Source: a virus. Taken from it: DNA of 61,379 nucleotides. The notes beneath the pieces are model-generated. The model had not been told where the DNA came from. It saw nothing but the letters and a program-made list of their open reading frames with translations, and ran no database searches. Below, piece by piece: positions 49,874 to 58,049 of the stretch. Location of the stretch: the IMG/VR virus record IMGVR_UViG_3300036846_000573, positions 1-61,379 of that record, one strand, 5' to 3'. Position 1 is the stretch's first letter. Every line of letters starts with the position of its first letter. Position numbers and translations under genes: made by a program.

Positions 49874-50737
49874 TTATCCTAGGAAATCAAAGCGGGTTGC
49901 CATCAAGTGCCAGTTAGCACCGGTCCACTTCCACCGCAGGCAATCGTAGTTGATCGAGCTAACGAAAACCAACCGCCCATCGCCGTCTATCGGCACATCC
50001 CCGTCACCGCGAAACGTCACTGGATAAGTTCCGTCCGTGCCATAGGCGTCGATAAACTCGACCATCTGGCCGAGTATCGGATTGGGTGGCAATGTTATGA
50101 CGATATTCGACGTCGTAGCATTTTGCAGGATCACGACCCCGTCGAACCCCATCGGCAATGCCGTTGAATCACTGATAATAACCGGCGGCACGACGTCGGG
50201 ATTGAGATCGCCCGGCCCAATCATCATGGGGTTCAGCGGCTGGTCGATCCATATCAGCGTATCGACCTGTTTGCGCCGCAGCGTCGTGCCGCCGACCGTG
50301 ACAAAACCAAGAACATAGGTCAGACCGGGCGTACCGGCATTGACTTTTACCTGGATGGATTTACCCGCATCGGCAATCGCCTCGGAAACCACCTTTAGCG
50401 GGTATGTATCTGGCGGTATTTCAGTCGCTGCCGGTGGAGGACAGTCTGGACGGTAGTCGGTTCGCCAGTTCTGATTGACCGGCGTTGTCGATGGTGCGAC
50501 AGCAATAGTCGGAAACTGAACCTCCTGCACAACCTCGTCGGTTTCCAGATAACAACTAAAATCATAGGTCATACGGATGACGTCGAGATTTTCCTTCCCG
50601 ATCGGGCCATACGGTGTGAGATCGTCCGGAAAAACAGTAAACCGGTAATCTTTATTGACAATGGTAGCGCTACCGTCCACTGGCGTGTCCCCCCATGGCA
50701 AAATAAGGAAACTGCCAGCTAGACCCCTCGCGGACAT
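49874..50737 (-). CDS. Beta-rich structural protein, 287 aa
   Basis: Unrecognised by name. Residues 30-80 (DYRFTVFPDDLTPYGPIGKE, TYDFSCYLETDEVVQEVQF) and an Ig-like mid-part with TYVLGFVTVGGTTLRRK suggest a beta-sandwich tail or head-decoration protein. The end, with INYDCLRWKWTGANWHLM, is a common fibre-attachment-like motif. The ATG at 50737 gives a 68-base overlap with the gene at 50670, which is large; a later start is possible but no better ribosome site was found. Confidence 0.6.
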   Translation of the reverse strand: MSARGLAGSFLILPWGDTPVDGSATIVNKDYRFTVFPDDLTPYGPIGKENLDVIRMTYDFSCYLETDEVVQEVQFPTIAVAPSTTPVNQNWRTDYRPDCPPPAATEIPPDTYPLKVVSEAIADAGKSIQVKVNAGTPGLTYVLGFVTVGGTTLRRKQVDTLIWIDQPLNPMMIGPGDLNPDVVPPVIISDSTALPMGFDGVVILQNATTSNIVITLPPNPILGQMVEFIDAYGTDGTYPVTFRGDGDVPIDGDGRLVFVSSINYDCLRWKWTGANWHLMATRFDFLG

Positions 50738-51296
50738 GCCCGGCCTGCGCCTCGGCCCGCGCCGAGGCTACGCCACGGCGATACTGCGCCGCGCACAATG
50801 CCATCGCCTTGACGTCGCTCCACGGCTTACCCGGCTGGTAAAACAGCCGTTCCATCGCGCCGTTAAGCAATGTCTCGAAATGGTTTGTCCACACATCGTA
50901 GGGCAGCAGCGTGTTGAGGTTGTTTGGCTTTAATGCCAACAGCGCCTCGCCCTCGCGCAGAGTCTCCGGACATGGGCAGGTCAGGTCGAAGACCTGACCG
51001 GGTGGCACAAACTTGACGTTGCTCAACCCCCTAAACCCCAAAAACCGGCAAACCCGCCAGTCCTTGTCGTAGGGGTCGAACTGCAGCGTATATTCGAGGG
51101 GGTTAAGCTGCCAGTAGACATGCTCCCGGCGGTAGGTCGAGCGCTGGTAGAAATCCTCGATCGTGTTCCAGATAACCAGCGACACGACGTCGGTCGTCAC
51201 GCCGGGAATGAGCGCTTGAAGATTATCAAATAACCGCGTGATATCGGTCGCGGTCTGAAAATAGGTATCTGGCCGGATGCAGGTATTGTCGCTCAT
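50670..51296 (-). CDS. Head-tail connector protein, 208 aa
   Basis: 208 residues, helical with a beta hairpin: TDITRLFDNLQALIPGVTTD, QRSTYRREHVYWQL, FDPYDKDWRVCRFLGF and an Ala/Arg-rich C-terminal helix. The order portal, capsid, small adaptor, this gene, beta-rich protein matches podovirus connector modules, where a tubular-A-like ring sits beneath the portal adaptor. The start overlaps the previous stop by four bases. Family assignment is by context plus general fold. Confidence 0.6.
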   Translation of the reverse strand: MSDNTCIRPDTYFQTATDITRLFDNLQALIPGVTTDVVSLVIWNTIEDFYQRSTYRREHVYWQLNPLEYTLQFDPYDKDWRVCRFLGFRGLSNVKFVPPGQVFDLTCPCPETLREGEALLALKPNNLNTLLPYDVWTNHFETLLNGAMERLFYQPGKPWSDVKAMALCAAQYRRGVASARAEAQAGHVREGSSWQFPYFAMGGHASGR

Positions 51297-51658
51297 GACG
51301 CCACCCGCAATAATTGCGCGACAAACTTGTTAAGCATCGCCACGGCGCGCCCATCATCCGAGTAGGTATCCTCGGTCAACTCCGAACGCCCGACCACGTA
51401 GTTCAGCAAAGGCGCATAAAATATATCGTCAAACGGCAACAACGTAGCCTCGTCGCCGGGAAAGCTGTAGACCGGCACCGACTTGCGTAAACCAAATCTC
51501 AGAAATGCATCCGGACGCTTGGTGCGGATCTGCGCCACGCCGTCGTTGACCGCCGTGACGAGGTCGTCGTCGGGGAACCGGGGCGCCCCGGTTATCGGCG
51601 TCTCGTCGTTGAGGATCTGACGCGCTTCCGTCACAAGATATCCGACGGTTCTCGACAT
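51293..51658 (-). CDS. Head-tail adaptor (DUF6682/gp4-like), 121 aa
   Basis: The pattern RTVGYLVTEARQILNDETP, a D-D-D-L-V-T-A-V-N-D-G helix and an R-P-D-A-F segment is the phage adaptor family with four helices that docks below the portal (P22 gp4-like function). Later a FDDIFYAPLLNYVVGR helix and a hydrophobic end. First gene downstream of the capsid gene on the late strand, after a 132-base gap holding one array unit. Confidence 0.65.
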   Translation of the reverse strand: MSRTVGYLVTEARQILNDETPITGAPRFPDDDLVTAVNDGVAQIRTKRPDAFLRFGLRKSVPVYSFPGDEATLLPFDDIFYAPLLNYVVGRSELTEDTYSDDGRAVAMLNKFVAQLLRVAS

Positions 51659-51699
51659 CTAGTCCGTACCTCGTTTACATTGCGTGTCGCCGTGTTTTC

Positions 51700-51717
51700 G
51701 GAGCGAACCGCACCGCG
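51700..51717 (+). repeat. Single array-like unit between capsid and adaptor genes
   Basis: GAGCGAACCG, eight bases, GAGC within the gap between two minus-strand genes. The core orientation is plus, as in the arrays. One isolated unit could be chance, but the hybrid core GAGCGAACCG also occurs in array 1. Confidence 0.45.
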
Positions 51718-51790
51718 TGAGCTATCGACCACTATGAGGCGGCGGGGTGGCCGCTCGGAATATTTCCCCGCCGCCTGTGGTGGTAGCCCG

Positions 51791-52744
51791 TTACACCGGT
51801 GCCGCGTACAGCGCTGTCAGCGACGTCCCGTCCAGGACTTTGTATCCGTAGACCTGCAGCCCGCGCAGCAGCGTGCCGAACGTCGACTCGCTTCGCAGCG
51901 TCTCCATCTCGGAGATCTGCGACGCGAATGTCAGGCCGTTCATCGACCCGGCAAAAATATACGTCACGGTGTGGGTCGTGTCGGTAGCCGTCGGCAGCAG
52001 ATTGCTCGAATACAAGGTAAACCGGTCGATCATGCCGAGGCGCCCATTTCTCACAAGAGAAATGCCGTCACCAGAAATGGAAGCATTTCTGAGGTCGGAC
52101 TTCTTGATCATGCTGCCGATCCAGGGCGGGATGACAAGCCAACGTCCCGTCTCGGGGATGTTCTGCTCGTCGAGCACTTGGCCCATGTTGACGATATGAT
52201 CGAGGATCGTCGTCGGTGTCGGGATGACCGGCGCGCCGGTAGCGCCTAGATTGATATTTCCCGACTTGACCCCGGCAGCGACGCCTTTGTTGGCAGCGGC
52301 GATACCCGCATAGATGCCGGCAAGCACACCGGTGTCGATCGTGATCTTCAACTGCTCCGATGCGTCGTCCGCCCACATGGAAAGCAGGTTCATGTCGCTC
52401 TGCCGCTCCATGATATCGTCAAGCACCAAGTTGAAATACTTGGCATAGTCGATCGTCAGTTCGACCGGGGTCGATGACGGGCGATCGACAGTCAGCACTT
52501 GATCGATTTGATAGTCGCGGATCGTGATCGTCGGCTTGGTGCGGATCTTGACCTTGTCGCCAAACGACTTGATCTCGCCTTCGTAGTCGGTGTTGGCGAT
52601 AGCGGCCAATACCGTCGCGGCGTAGAACTTCTCGATCAGTTTGCCCGACCAGATTTCGGGAATGAATACGCCACCAGCCGGTGCCCCAGAATAGGCAGGA
52701 TTGGCGGCTGCCCCCAGATATGGGGTTCCTTGCGTGACAGCCAT
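51791..52744 (-). CDS. Major capsid protein
   Basis: 317 residues. N-terminus GGVFIPEIWSGKLIEKFYAAT and the following TDYEGEIKSFGDKVKIRTKP are typical of HK97-fold coat proteins of podoviruses. Further marks are DYAKYFNLVLDDIMERQSD (spine helix), WLVIPPWIGSMI, and a GSMNGLTFASQISEMETLR end. It is encoded directly before the scaffold gene, in the standard order portal, scaffold, coat. It forms the icosahedral shell. Confidence is high from both sequence and order. Confidence 0.85.
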   Translation of the reverse strand: MAVTQGTPYLGAAANPAYSGAPAGGVFIPEIWSGKLIEKFYAATVLAAIANTDYEGEIKSFGDKVKIRTKPTITIRDYQIDQVLTVDRPSSTPVELTIDYAKYFNLVLDDIMERQSDMNLLSMWADDASEQLKITIDTGVLAGIYAGIAAANKGVAAGVKSGNINLGATGAPVIPTPTTILDHIVNMGQVLDEQNIPETGRWLVIPPWIGSMIKKSDLRNASISGDGISLVRNGRLGMIDRFTLYSSNLLPTATDTTHTVTYIFAGSMNGLTFASQISEMETLRSESTFGTLLRGLQVYGYKVLDGTSLTALYAAPV

Positions 52745-52774
52745 TTTGTCGCCTCCAAAAACCCCGTAGGGTTG

Positions 52775-53902
52775 TTACTGGATGCGCCCTTCTCGTGCTG
52801 CCGCGATGATGTCCGCTTCGAGCCGGTTGGACTCCTCCTCACGGCCCCGATAGCGCCCAGTCGTGCGGTCACGATAAAAGGCGGTGATTTCGGGTCTCGA
52901 CCAGATGCGAGTCTGAGGAGCGCCGTTGCTTCCCTGGGACCGGCCAGCGGCACGGCCCGGAGACGCGAAATCCTCCAGTTGAGCCATACCCGTCGTCGCG
53001 GCGTGTCCGTTGCCAGACCCGTTCCTCGGGGGCTGGTAAGCGGGCGCAGCGGCGGTGTGGGTGCTCTGTGGGGGCGGGGGGACGGTATGCTCAGCCATAT
53101 ACCGCTTAAAGAACCTACCCGTACGTATGGCATCGCCGTTCGCGTAGGCGTGTTGGAGCATGTCGTTGCGCGACAGCCCCGACATTTCGTCGATCTGTGA
53201 CAACCAGAGCGAAAATTCGCGGCTGGTATTGAGCGGGCGCCAGCGCCCGGCCAATTCGGGGTCCTGGTCCAGCGCGTCGAACACGCGGTCCTGAAGCTGC
53301 TGGCCGGCAAGGTTGTTCTGGCCGCCTTCGAGGCGGGCGAGCTTTGCTTCGAGCGCGTCGATGTAAGGCCGCGAGCGCGCCTCGGCGGTGCGCGCCATCG
53401 CCTGCAGGAGATCCTCGCCGTAGAGGTCCTTGTCTTCCTGGGAGAACTCCAAAGGCGGCGGCGCGATGCGCGGCTGCGGCTGCGGCGCTGGCGCCTGCAG
53501 TGTCGAGAGCAACCGTTCGAGACTGGTGACCTGCGACCGCAGCCCGGCGATCTCGCTGTCGTATTTACCCTGCAACGTGCGATAGCGCTGCTCCCACTCG
53601 TTGAAGCCGCGCGCCGCCTGTTCCTCAGGCGTCGGTGGCTCCGGGCGCGGCTCGGGTGGCGGCTGTGGGTGTGGCTCTGGGCGGGGTTCCGGCCGTTGAT
53701 CTGGTCGGGGGGTCGGCAGCGGCTCCGGTGGCTCGGGGGTCTCCGACGGCGCCTCGCTCGCAGCATTTTGCTGCGCCATAAGCTCGTCGGCGCGCCGCGC
53801 CGCGCGCCGCACCGCCTCCGGCACAAAGACCGGCGGTGGCGTATAAGGCTGCTCACTACCGGTAGTGCCGGTAGTGGAAGCATTTGGCGCAGCGTCAGAC
53901 AT
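52775..53902 (-). CDS. Scaffolding-like protein
   Basis: 375 residues, long acidic/basic helices (RRAARRADELMAQQN) and a coiled coil near 120-150 (RTLQGKYDSEIAGLRSQVTS), with a proline-rich segment at 55-95 and an Arg/Glu-rich end (RGREEESNRLEADIIAAARE). This is the usual profile of a scaffold between portal and coat genes. No protease motif is visible. A CACTAC palindrome lies in its 5' end (53854-53867). Confidence 0.75.
   Translation of the reverse strand: MSDAAPNASTTGTTGSEQPYTPPPVFVPEAVRRAARRADELMAQQNAASEAPSETPEPPEPLPTPRPDQRPEPRPEPHPQPPPEPRPEPPTPEEQAARGFNEWEQRYRTLQGKYDSEIAGLRSQVTSLERLLSTLQAPAPQPQPRIAPPPLEFSQEDKDLYGEDLLQAMARTAEARSRPYIDALEAKLARLEGGQNNLAGQQLQDRVFDALDQDPELAGRWRPLNTSREFSLWLSQIDEMSGLSRNDMLQHAYANGDAIRTGRFFKRYMAEHTVPPPPQSTHTAAAPAYQPPRNGSGNGHAATTGMAQLEDFASPGRAAGRSQGSNGAPQTRIWSRPEITAFYRDRTTGRYRGREEESNRLEADIIAAAREGRIQ
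53854..53867. promoter_or_regulatory. CACTAC palindrome, perfect 14-mer
   Basis: CACTACCGGTAGTG near the start of the scaffold gene, followed at once by a further half site CCGGTAGTG. Confidence 0.45.
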
Positions 53903-54167
53903 TTTCCTTCTCTCTCATGCGGACTTGCGGACGCGGCATGTGACCGGGCTTTGCCAATTCCATCTGCGCGATTGTCGCCACGACATCGCGCAAGGCGCGG
54001 GCGTAACCCGTCGCGTCCTGACGGTTCTCGACGGGGCACTCGATGGCAGTGTGCATCATCGCCGACATCTGCCCCTGCAGCGCGTCGGTAAAAGCCCGCC
54101 AGTCGTTGTTGTTGCGCAGCGACTGCACGGCTTCAAAAGCTTGCGGGCCAAGGTTAAGAGCCACCAC
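53895..54167 (-). CDS. Hypothetical helical protein, 90 aa
   Basis: Not recognised. Helical sequence (FEAVQSLRNNNDWRAFTDAL, QMSAMMHTAIE, RALRDVVATIAQMELA) with a Pro/Arg end. Similar short proteins with an N-D-W-R-A-F motif lie between portal and scaffold genes in other podoviruses. Overlaps both neighbours (8 bases and 14 bases), so it belongs to the head operon. Confidence 0.55.
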   Translation of the reverse strand: MVALNLGPQAFEAVQSLRNNNDWRAFTDALQGQMSAMMHTAIECPVENRQDATGYARALRDVVATIAQMELAKPGHMPRPQVRMREKENV

Positions 54168-54504
54168 TCCCCCCGATCAGCCCGGGCAAGCCGCCTTTGC
54201 CGTAGTGCCCCAAGCTGTGCGCGGTCTGGTCGCCGCCGGTGATCTGCGACAGGCCGGCGCCGCGCCGCCCGACGACACTGCCCATCTCTTGGCGACGAAT
54301 GCCCTTGCCGACACTGGCCGGCTCGGCGTCCATGCCCATCCCCATCCCCTGCGCCGGCAGATAGCTTGCCCGGCTCGGCGCCTTCTGAATACTCGTGGGC
54401 AGCCCGGGGGTAATCAGGCGCTGCCGTGGCGTCATGCCGACCGGAGTGGTGTCGACGCGCGGCGCCGCGAAGGACGACCGGGTCGTAGTCCCGCTTCTCG
54501 CCAT
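54154..54504 (-). CDS. Hypothetical Gly/Arg-rich protein, 116 aa
   Basis: Low-complexity, basic: many Thr, Arg, Gly and Met, with a MGMGMDAEP stretch and a Gly-rich tail. Probably disordered, function unknown. Clean start and stop inside the head operon support the gene. Confidence 0.5.
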   Translation of the reverse strand: MARSGTTTRSSFAAPRVDTTPVGMTPRQRLITPGLPTSIQKAPSRASYLPAQGMGMGMDAEPASVGKGIRRQEMGSVVGRRGAGLSQITGGDQTAHSLGHYGKGGLPGLIGGSGGS

Positions 54505-54506
54505 GG

Positions 54507-54719
54507 TCAGATCCCGCCAACGTATTTTGACGTCGCCGAGACTTTCTGCGGGTTGAACGGCGCGTTGTCGGTGGTTCCCGGCAATGAATTACTCTTGGGA
54601 TAAGAGCGCGAACTGCCGCCCCGACTGTCCGCCGAGGCGCCGCCGCCGGTCATTGGCATGGTCTTGACCGGAGTGATGCTCTTGGAGGTCTCGCCGTTGA
54701 CGCCGGAATAAACAGCCAT
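54507..54719 (-). CDS. Hypothetical Gly/Ser-rich protein, 70 aa
   Basis: Short, Gly/Ser/Thr-rich sequence (MAVYSGVNGETSKSITPVKT at the start). It contains no recognisable motif and is likely flexible. Good ribosome site (AGGAG) upstream at 54727-54731 overlapping the portal stop. Part of the head operon. Confidence 0.5.
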   Translation of the reverse strand: MAVYSGVNGETSKSITPVKTMPMTGGGASADSRGGSSRSYPKSNSLPGTTDNAPFNPQKVSATSKYVGGI

Positions 54720-54730
54720 GGTGTTTTCTC

Positions 54731-56929
54731 CTAGTAAGTTCGGGGGCTGACGGTGTTGACCGGCGGCGCCATTGTCGCCAGCGACGGCGCCACCGGCGTC
54801 GGTGCTTGGTTGCCCTGCGCCTGCGCCGCAGGCGAGGCGGGACCACCCGGCGCAGCGACAGCAGGCGCTGCACCGGGGGCCGCCGACGGCCCGCCGGGCG
54901 GTGACGCACCCGGTGCCCCAGCCTGCTTCATCATCGCCATCTGCTGCATCGCGGCAGCCTGCTGCTTGTCCTCGGCATCTAACTTTTGCAAGTCGTCGTC
55001 GCTCGGCACGACGTCCTCGTCTTTAATTAAGTCCGTGGCGATAGACCTTAAGACTTTGCCCCGGCCGATCTTGCCGATAATACTAAAATCCATCGGGTTA
55101 GCAGTGATCTGCAAGAACTGTAGCTGTTTCTGGTGCTCGGTGTCTTTCTGAATGGCAACCGTCACGCCGTTGACCTGGATCTGCTCTTCCCCGGACAGTA
55201 ATCCGGACTGGTCTGTCAGCATGATCATATCGTAGAGCGCGCTCAGCAATCCCCTGATAACGTCAATATCGATGTTGGCCGCCACGGTCTGAAGTACTTT
55301 CTGGGCGTTGCCCATCAACATACTCAGCCCGGAGGCTGTCCGGCCGGCACCCCCCGACAGACTCTCGCCTGTAACATATCGCGGGATCGCGCTGACGTCA
55401 TCTGATAAGTTGTTAATGGCTTGGTAGATCGCGATTAACTCTTGGGCGTTGGACTGCGGCTGAAAAAAACTCACCGGGTCACGGTTGGACCCCAGGGGGT
55501 CCGACATGACTTTCCAGCGTTTCCAGGGATATAACTGGTCTTCATTGACTGTGGGATCTAATAGCTCGGTATTTATAACAACTTGCGGCCCGGACGCGAT
55601 GGATAGATTATTAACCAATGCCCGCAGCGTGGCATTCGAGACTTCTTGTAAATCTTCTAAAATATCAGGTAACCCGTGCCCGGCTATCGTTCCCGGCACC
55701 TTCTCGAAACTGGTAATATAATACGGATGACGCTGCCGAGGGCTCGGAGAGAGTTGAGTTTTGATAGTATGCCGACCAACAATCCAAGTTTGTACCAAGT
55801 AATCTTTGTCCGGATCAGGTACCTGCCGCGCATCGACGCCATTATCTAAAAGGACCTTGCCCTGGATATTACCATGGTACTCGATAGCATCTATTTTTTG
55901 GGATTGATTCTGCTGAGGAGACTCACGACCGGCGTTGAGGGCTGACTCGGTGTCGGGGGAGTCCATCCAGTCCCGTAATCCCCGTTGGTAATCCTCCAGA
56001 GCACCACGAATAGCGTCATCGTTATATCCCGGGAGTCCCAAGACATCGTTCAGATCCCCCCGGGTTAGTCTTTTGCGTTCGATTAGCTCGGCATGCTCGA
56101 CATCGGTCGCGCCGGGGTCCCAGTAAAGGTTAAAAGGATCGACTCTTTCCCAGAAAAGCTGTGGGACGACCTGGACCGAGGGTTGCTTTTGTATCCAGGT
56201 CAGCTTTGGAACCATTCTAACGACGGGACCCTTGATGCACGCGAACGGATATAGACTTATATCCATCAGAAATTCGGCCAGCGCGTCGTAGAACCCGCCA
56301 GCCTCCAGGATATCGTCCATCTTGTCGGACGCGGCCTCGGCCTGCTGGATAGCCACCCTCTCGGCGCGCTGCTGCGCCTGCCTGACGAGTTCCACGTAGG
56401 TCTGGCGGGCCTGCTCCATCGGCGGCATCGGCATGCCGGCCTGCTGCATCTGCGCGGCGGTCGAGGCCATCAACGTGGTTATCGACGTCATGACTTCCGG
56501 CGGCACCGGCGGGTCCGCCTGCGGATCTAGGCTCCACGGCCGCTCGACCCCTAAATAAACACTACGCAGCAACGACGTCGCGCCGCGACACTTCACGGCA
56601 ACCGTGCGGGCGTAAACCTCGCTGCCGCCGAATTTGCGGATCTCGACCAGTTTCTCCGGCTCGTACTGGCCCTCGAACATGCGTTGCGCCCGGAGTAGTC
56701 TCATATTTAGAGGATTATGCCCGGTGTTCCTGTGGTTGCGCATGGCGTCCCACCGCCCGCGCACGAAATGGGCGAGGTCGTAATTGACCGGCGGACGATT
56801 GACGGCCGAGCGTTGGGCGAGGTCCGCCGCATCCCGGGCGTTTAGGTCTGCGGGGCTGACGACGCGTAAAAACCCCGGCGCCATCTCGGTATTGCGCTGC
56901 GGTCCCGGGATGGGCAGAGCCGGCGGCAA
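54731..56929 (-). CDS. Portal protein
   Basis: 732 residues, close to the length of P22 portal. Helical core with RVAIQQAEAASDKMDDIL, a clip region with WERVDPFNLYWDPGATD, and the wing/crown section ATLRALVNNLSIASGPQV, then NLSDDVSAIPRYVTGES and GRTASGLSMLMGNAQKVL, which are characteristic of podovirus portals. The C-terminal 80 residues are Pro/Ala-rich, replacing the long barrel. Divergent from the terminase genes. Confidence 0.85.
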   Translation of the reverse strand: MPPALPIPGPQRNTEMAPGFLRVVSPADLNARDAADLAQRSAVNRPPVNYDLAHFVRGRWDAMRNHRNTGHNPLNMRLLRAQRMFEGQYEPEKLVEIRKFGGSEVYARTVAVKCRGATSLLRSVYLGVERPWSLDPQADPPVPPEVMTSITTLMASTAAQMQQAGMPMPPMEQARQTYVELVRQAQQRAERVAIQQAEAASDKMDDILEAGGFYDALAEFLMDISLYPFACIKGPVVRMVPKLTWIQKQPSVQVVPQLFWERVDPFNLYWDPGATDVEHAELIERKRLTRGDLNDVLGLPGYNDDAIRGALEDYQRGLRDWMDSPDTESALNAGRESPQQNQSQKIDAIEYHGNIQGKVLLDNGVDARQVPDPDKDYLVQTWIVGRHTIKTQLSPSPRQRHPYYITSFEKVPGTIAGHGLPDILEDLQEVSNATLRALVNNLSIASGPQVVINTELLDPTVNEDQLYPWKRWKVMSDPLGSNRDPVSFFQPQSNAQELIAIYQAINNLSDDVSAIPRYVTGESLSGGAGRTASGLSMLMGNAQKVLQTVAANIDIDVIRGLLSALYDMIMLTDQSGLLSGEEQIQVNGVTVAIQKDTEHQKQLQFLQITANPMDFSIIGKIGRGKVLRSIATDLIKDEDVVPSDDDLQKLDAEDKQQAAAMQQMAMMKQAGAPGASPPGGPSAAPGAAPAVAAPGGPASPAAQAQGNQAPTPVAPSLATMAPPVNTVSPRTY

Positions 56930-57016
56930 ATCTCAGATCCCCCCGAGTTTGTAACTGTGTTAAAGATATATTAATCCGACTAATAGACAGACGCAAGCAG
57001 CCAGGACCCTACCCCT
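56930..57016. promoter_or_regulatory. Divergent intergenic region between portal and packaging genes
   Basis: 87 bases, AT-rich in the middle (AAAGATATATTAATC), with possible -10 boxes on both strands. It must drive the minus-strand head operon and the plus-strand packaging operon. No single promoter is clear enough to place. Confidence 0.45.
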
Positions 57017-57634
57017 ATGATCAACCTGCCCGAGCCGCCGACAAGCCCGGAAGATCTTATTATCGACAACGTCGTCGATCAGGTATTAGTCTTAGACAGT
57101 AACCCACAAATAGACGATGCGTTGATCCAGCGTCTTAAATATGACCTTGCCACTAAGACTCATAACTATGAAGTCATAGCTAAAAGATATGGGTTAAGCG
57201 GCGTCCCGGAATTATTTGAGTATTTAAGATCTCATCCGGCGGTCACTGAAGACGCTAAAAAATTACGGGCATTGTTTCAGTCCGACGAGAGTATCGAAGC
57301 CAGGGTGCGGATGAGGTTTTTAGTCGCGACCGAAAGCCTGATTGCGCCGATGCACAATCTAGTGGCCGACCCAAACACCCCGACCAATGCGCGCATCGAC
57401 GGATTTAAACAAATTCAGCGGGGCGCCGGGGTCGACGGCGTTCCCGCTGCGTCGCGTGGCGAAGGGGGTTCCCCCGGAGGGGGAACCCCCTTCGTTTTGA
57501 ATATAAATTTTAAGAACGGAGAGAGAACGACGATCAGCGGCACGACCGTGGTGGATGCCAATGAAATTCCTGGGCCGGACGATCAGGCTACTTTACCGGG
57601 GTTGGAAGAAGCGGAGTACGACGAGGATGTCTGA
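57017..57634 (+). CDS. Terminase small subunit-like protein
   Basis: 205 residues, placed directly before the large terminase. Helical N-terminus with a helix-turn-helix-like YEVIAKRYGLSGVPELFEYL (about 55-74), a central helical part and an acidic C-terminal tail (EEAEYDEDV). This is the plan of a DNA-binding small subunit. It contains an internal 16-bp perfect hairpin in DNA (57460-57494, coding GEGGSPGGGTPF). The next gene overlaps its last 8 bases. Confidence 0.65.
   Translation: MINLPEPPTSPEDLIIDNVVDQVLVLDSNPQIDDALIQRLKYDLATKTHNYEVIAKRYGLSGVPELFEYLRSHPAVTEDAKKLRALFQSDESIEARVRMRFLVATESLIAPMHNLVADPNTPTNARIDGFKQIQRGAGVDGVPAASRGEGGSPGGGTPFVLNINFKNGERTTISGTTVVDANEIPGPDDQATLPGLEEAEYDEDV
57460..57494 (+). 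other. Perfect 16-bp hairpin inside small terminase gene
   Basis: CGAAGGGGGTTCCCCC, loop GGA, GGGGGAACCCCCTTCG, then TTTT. It resembles an intrinsic terminator or an inserted palindrome, in frame in the coding sequence. Confidence 0.85.
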
Positions 57635-58040
57635 CGAACCTAATGGTTGTGTCCACGTTTTTGCGCCGGAAGATTTCAACCTGACGACGGCGTGGGACGC
57701 CTTCGCCGGCGACATGGAGCGCCACGGCACCCCCGAGGCGCGCGTCACGCCGTCTTTCCGCAAGGCGTTCAAGACCGGCGCCGAGATCATGGTCGTGCAC
57801 GGGCTGACACATGGTTACCAGGAGTTGATCCGGATGCACCACGACCAGGACCACGCGTACCGCGTCCTGGCAGCGACGGCAGCCTTGCAGCACACCAAGC
57901 ATCCCGACTGGGGCGACCTGCACGACCATGCATATATCGCCGGCGGGTTTGCGATACTGGCGATGATCTTTGTCGGCGGGCGCACACCCGACCGGGTGTG
58001 CGAGGATATTTCAGAGTTTGTTGTTCCTACTTTGAATTAG
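57627..58040 (+). CDS. Hypothetical His-rich helical protein, 137 aa
   Basis: Lies between the terminase subunits. Sequence is rich in histidine (THGYQELIRMHHDQDHAYRVL, DLHDHAYIAG), which may bind metal. A hydrophobic helix follows (GFAILAMIFVGG). No family recognised. The start overlaps the small terminase stop. Probably co-expressed for packaging, or a host-directed passenger gene. Confidence 0.6.
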   Translation: MSDEPNGCVHVFAPEDFNLTTAWDAFAGDMERHGTPEARVTPSFRKAFKTGAEIMVVHGLTHGYQELIRMHHDQDHAYRVLAATAALQHTKHPDWGDLHDHAYIAGGFAILAMIFVGGRTPDRVCEDISEFVVPTLN

Positions 58041-58049
58041 GTTTTACTT

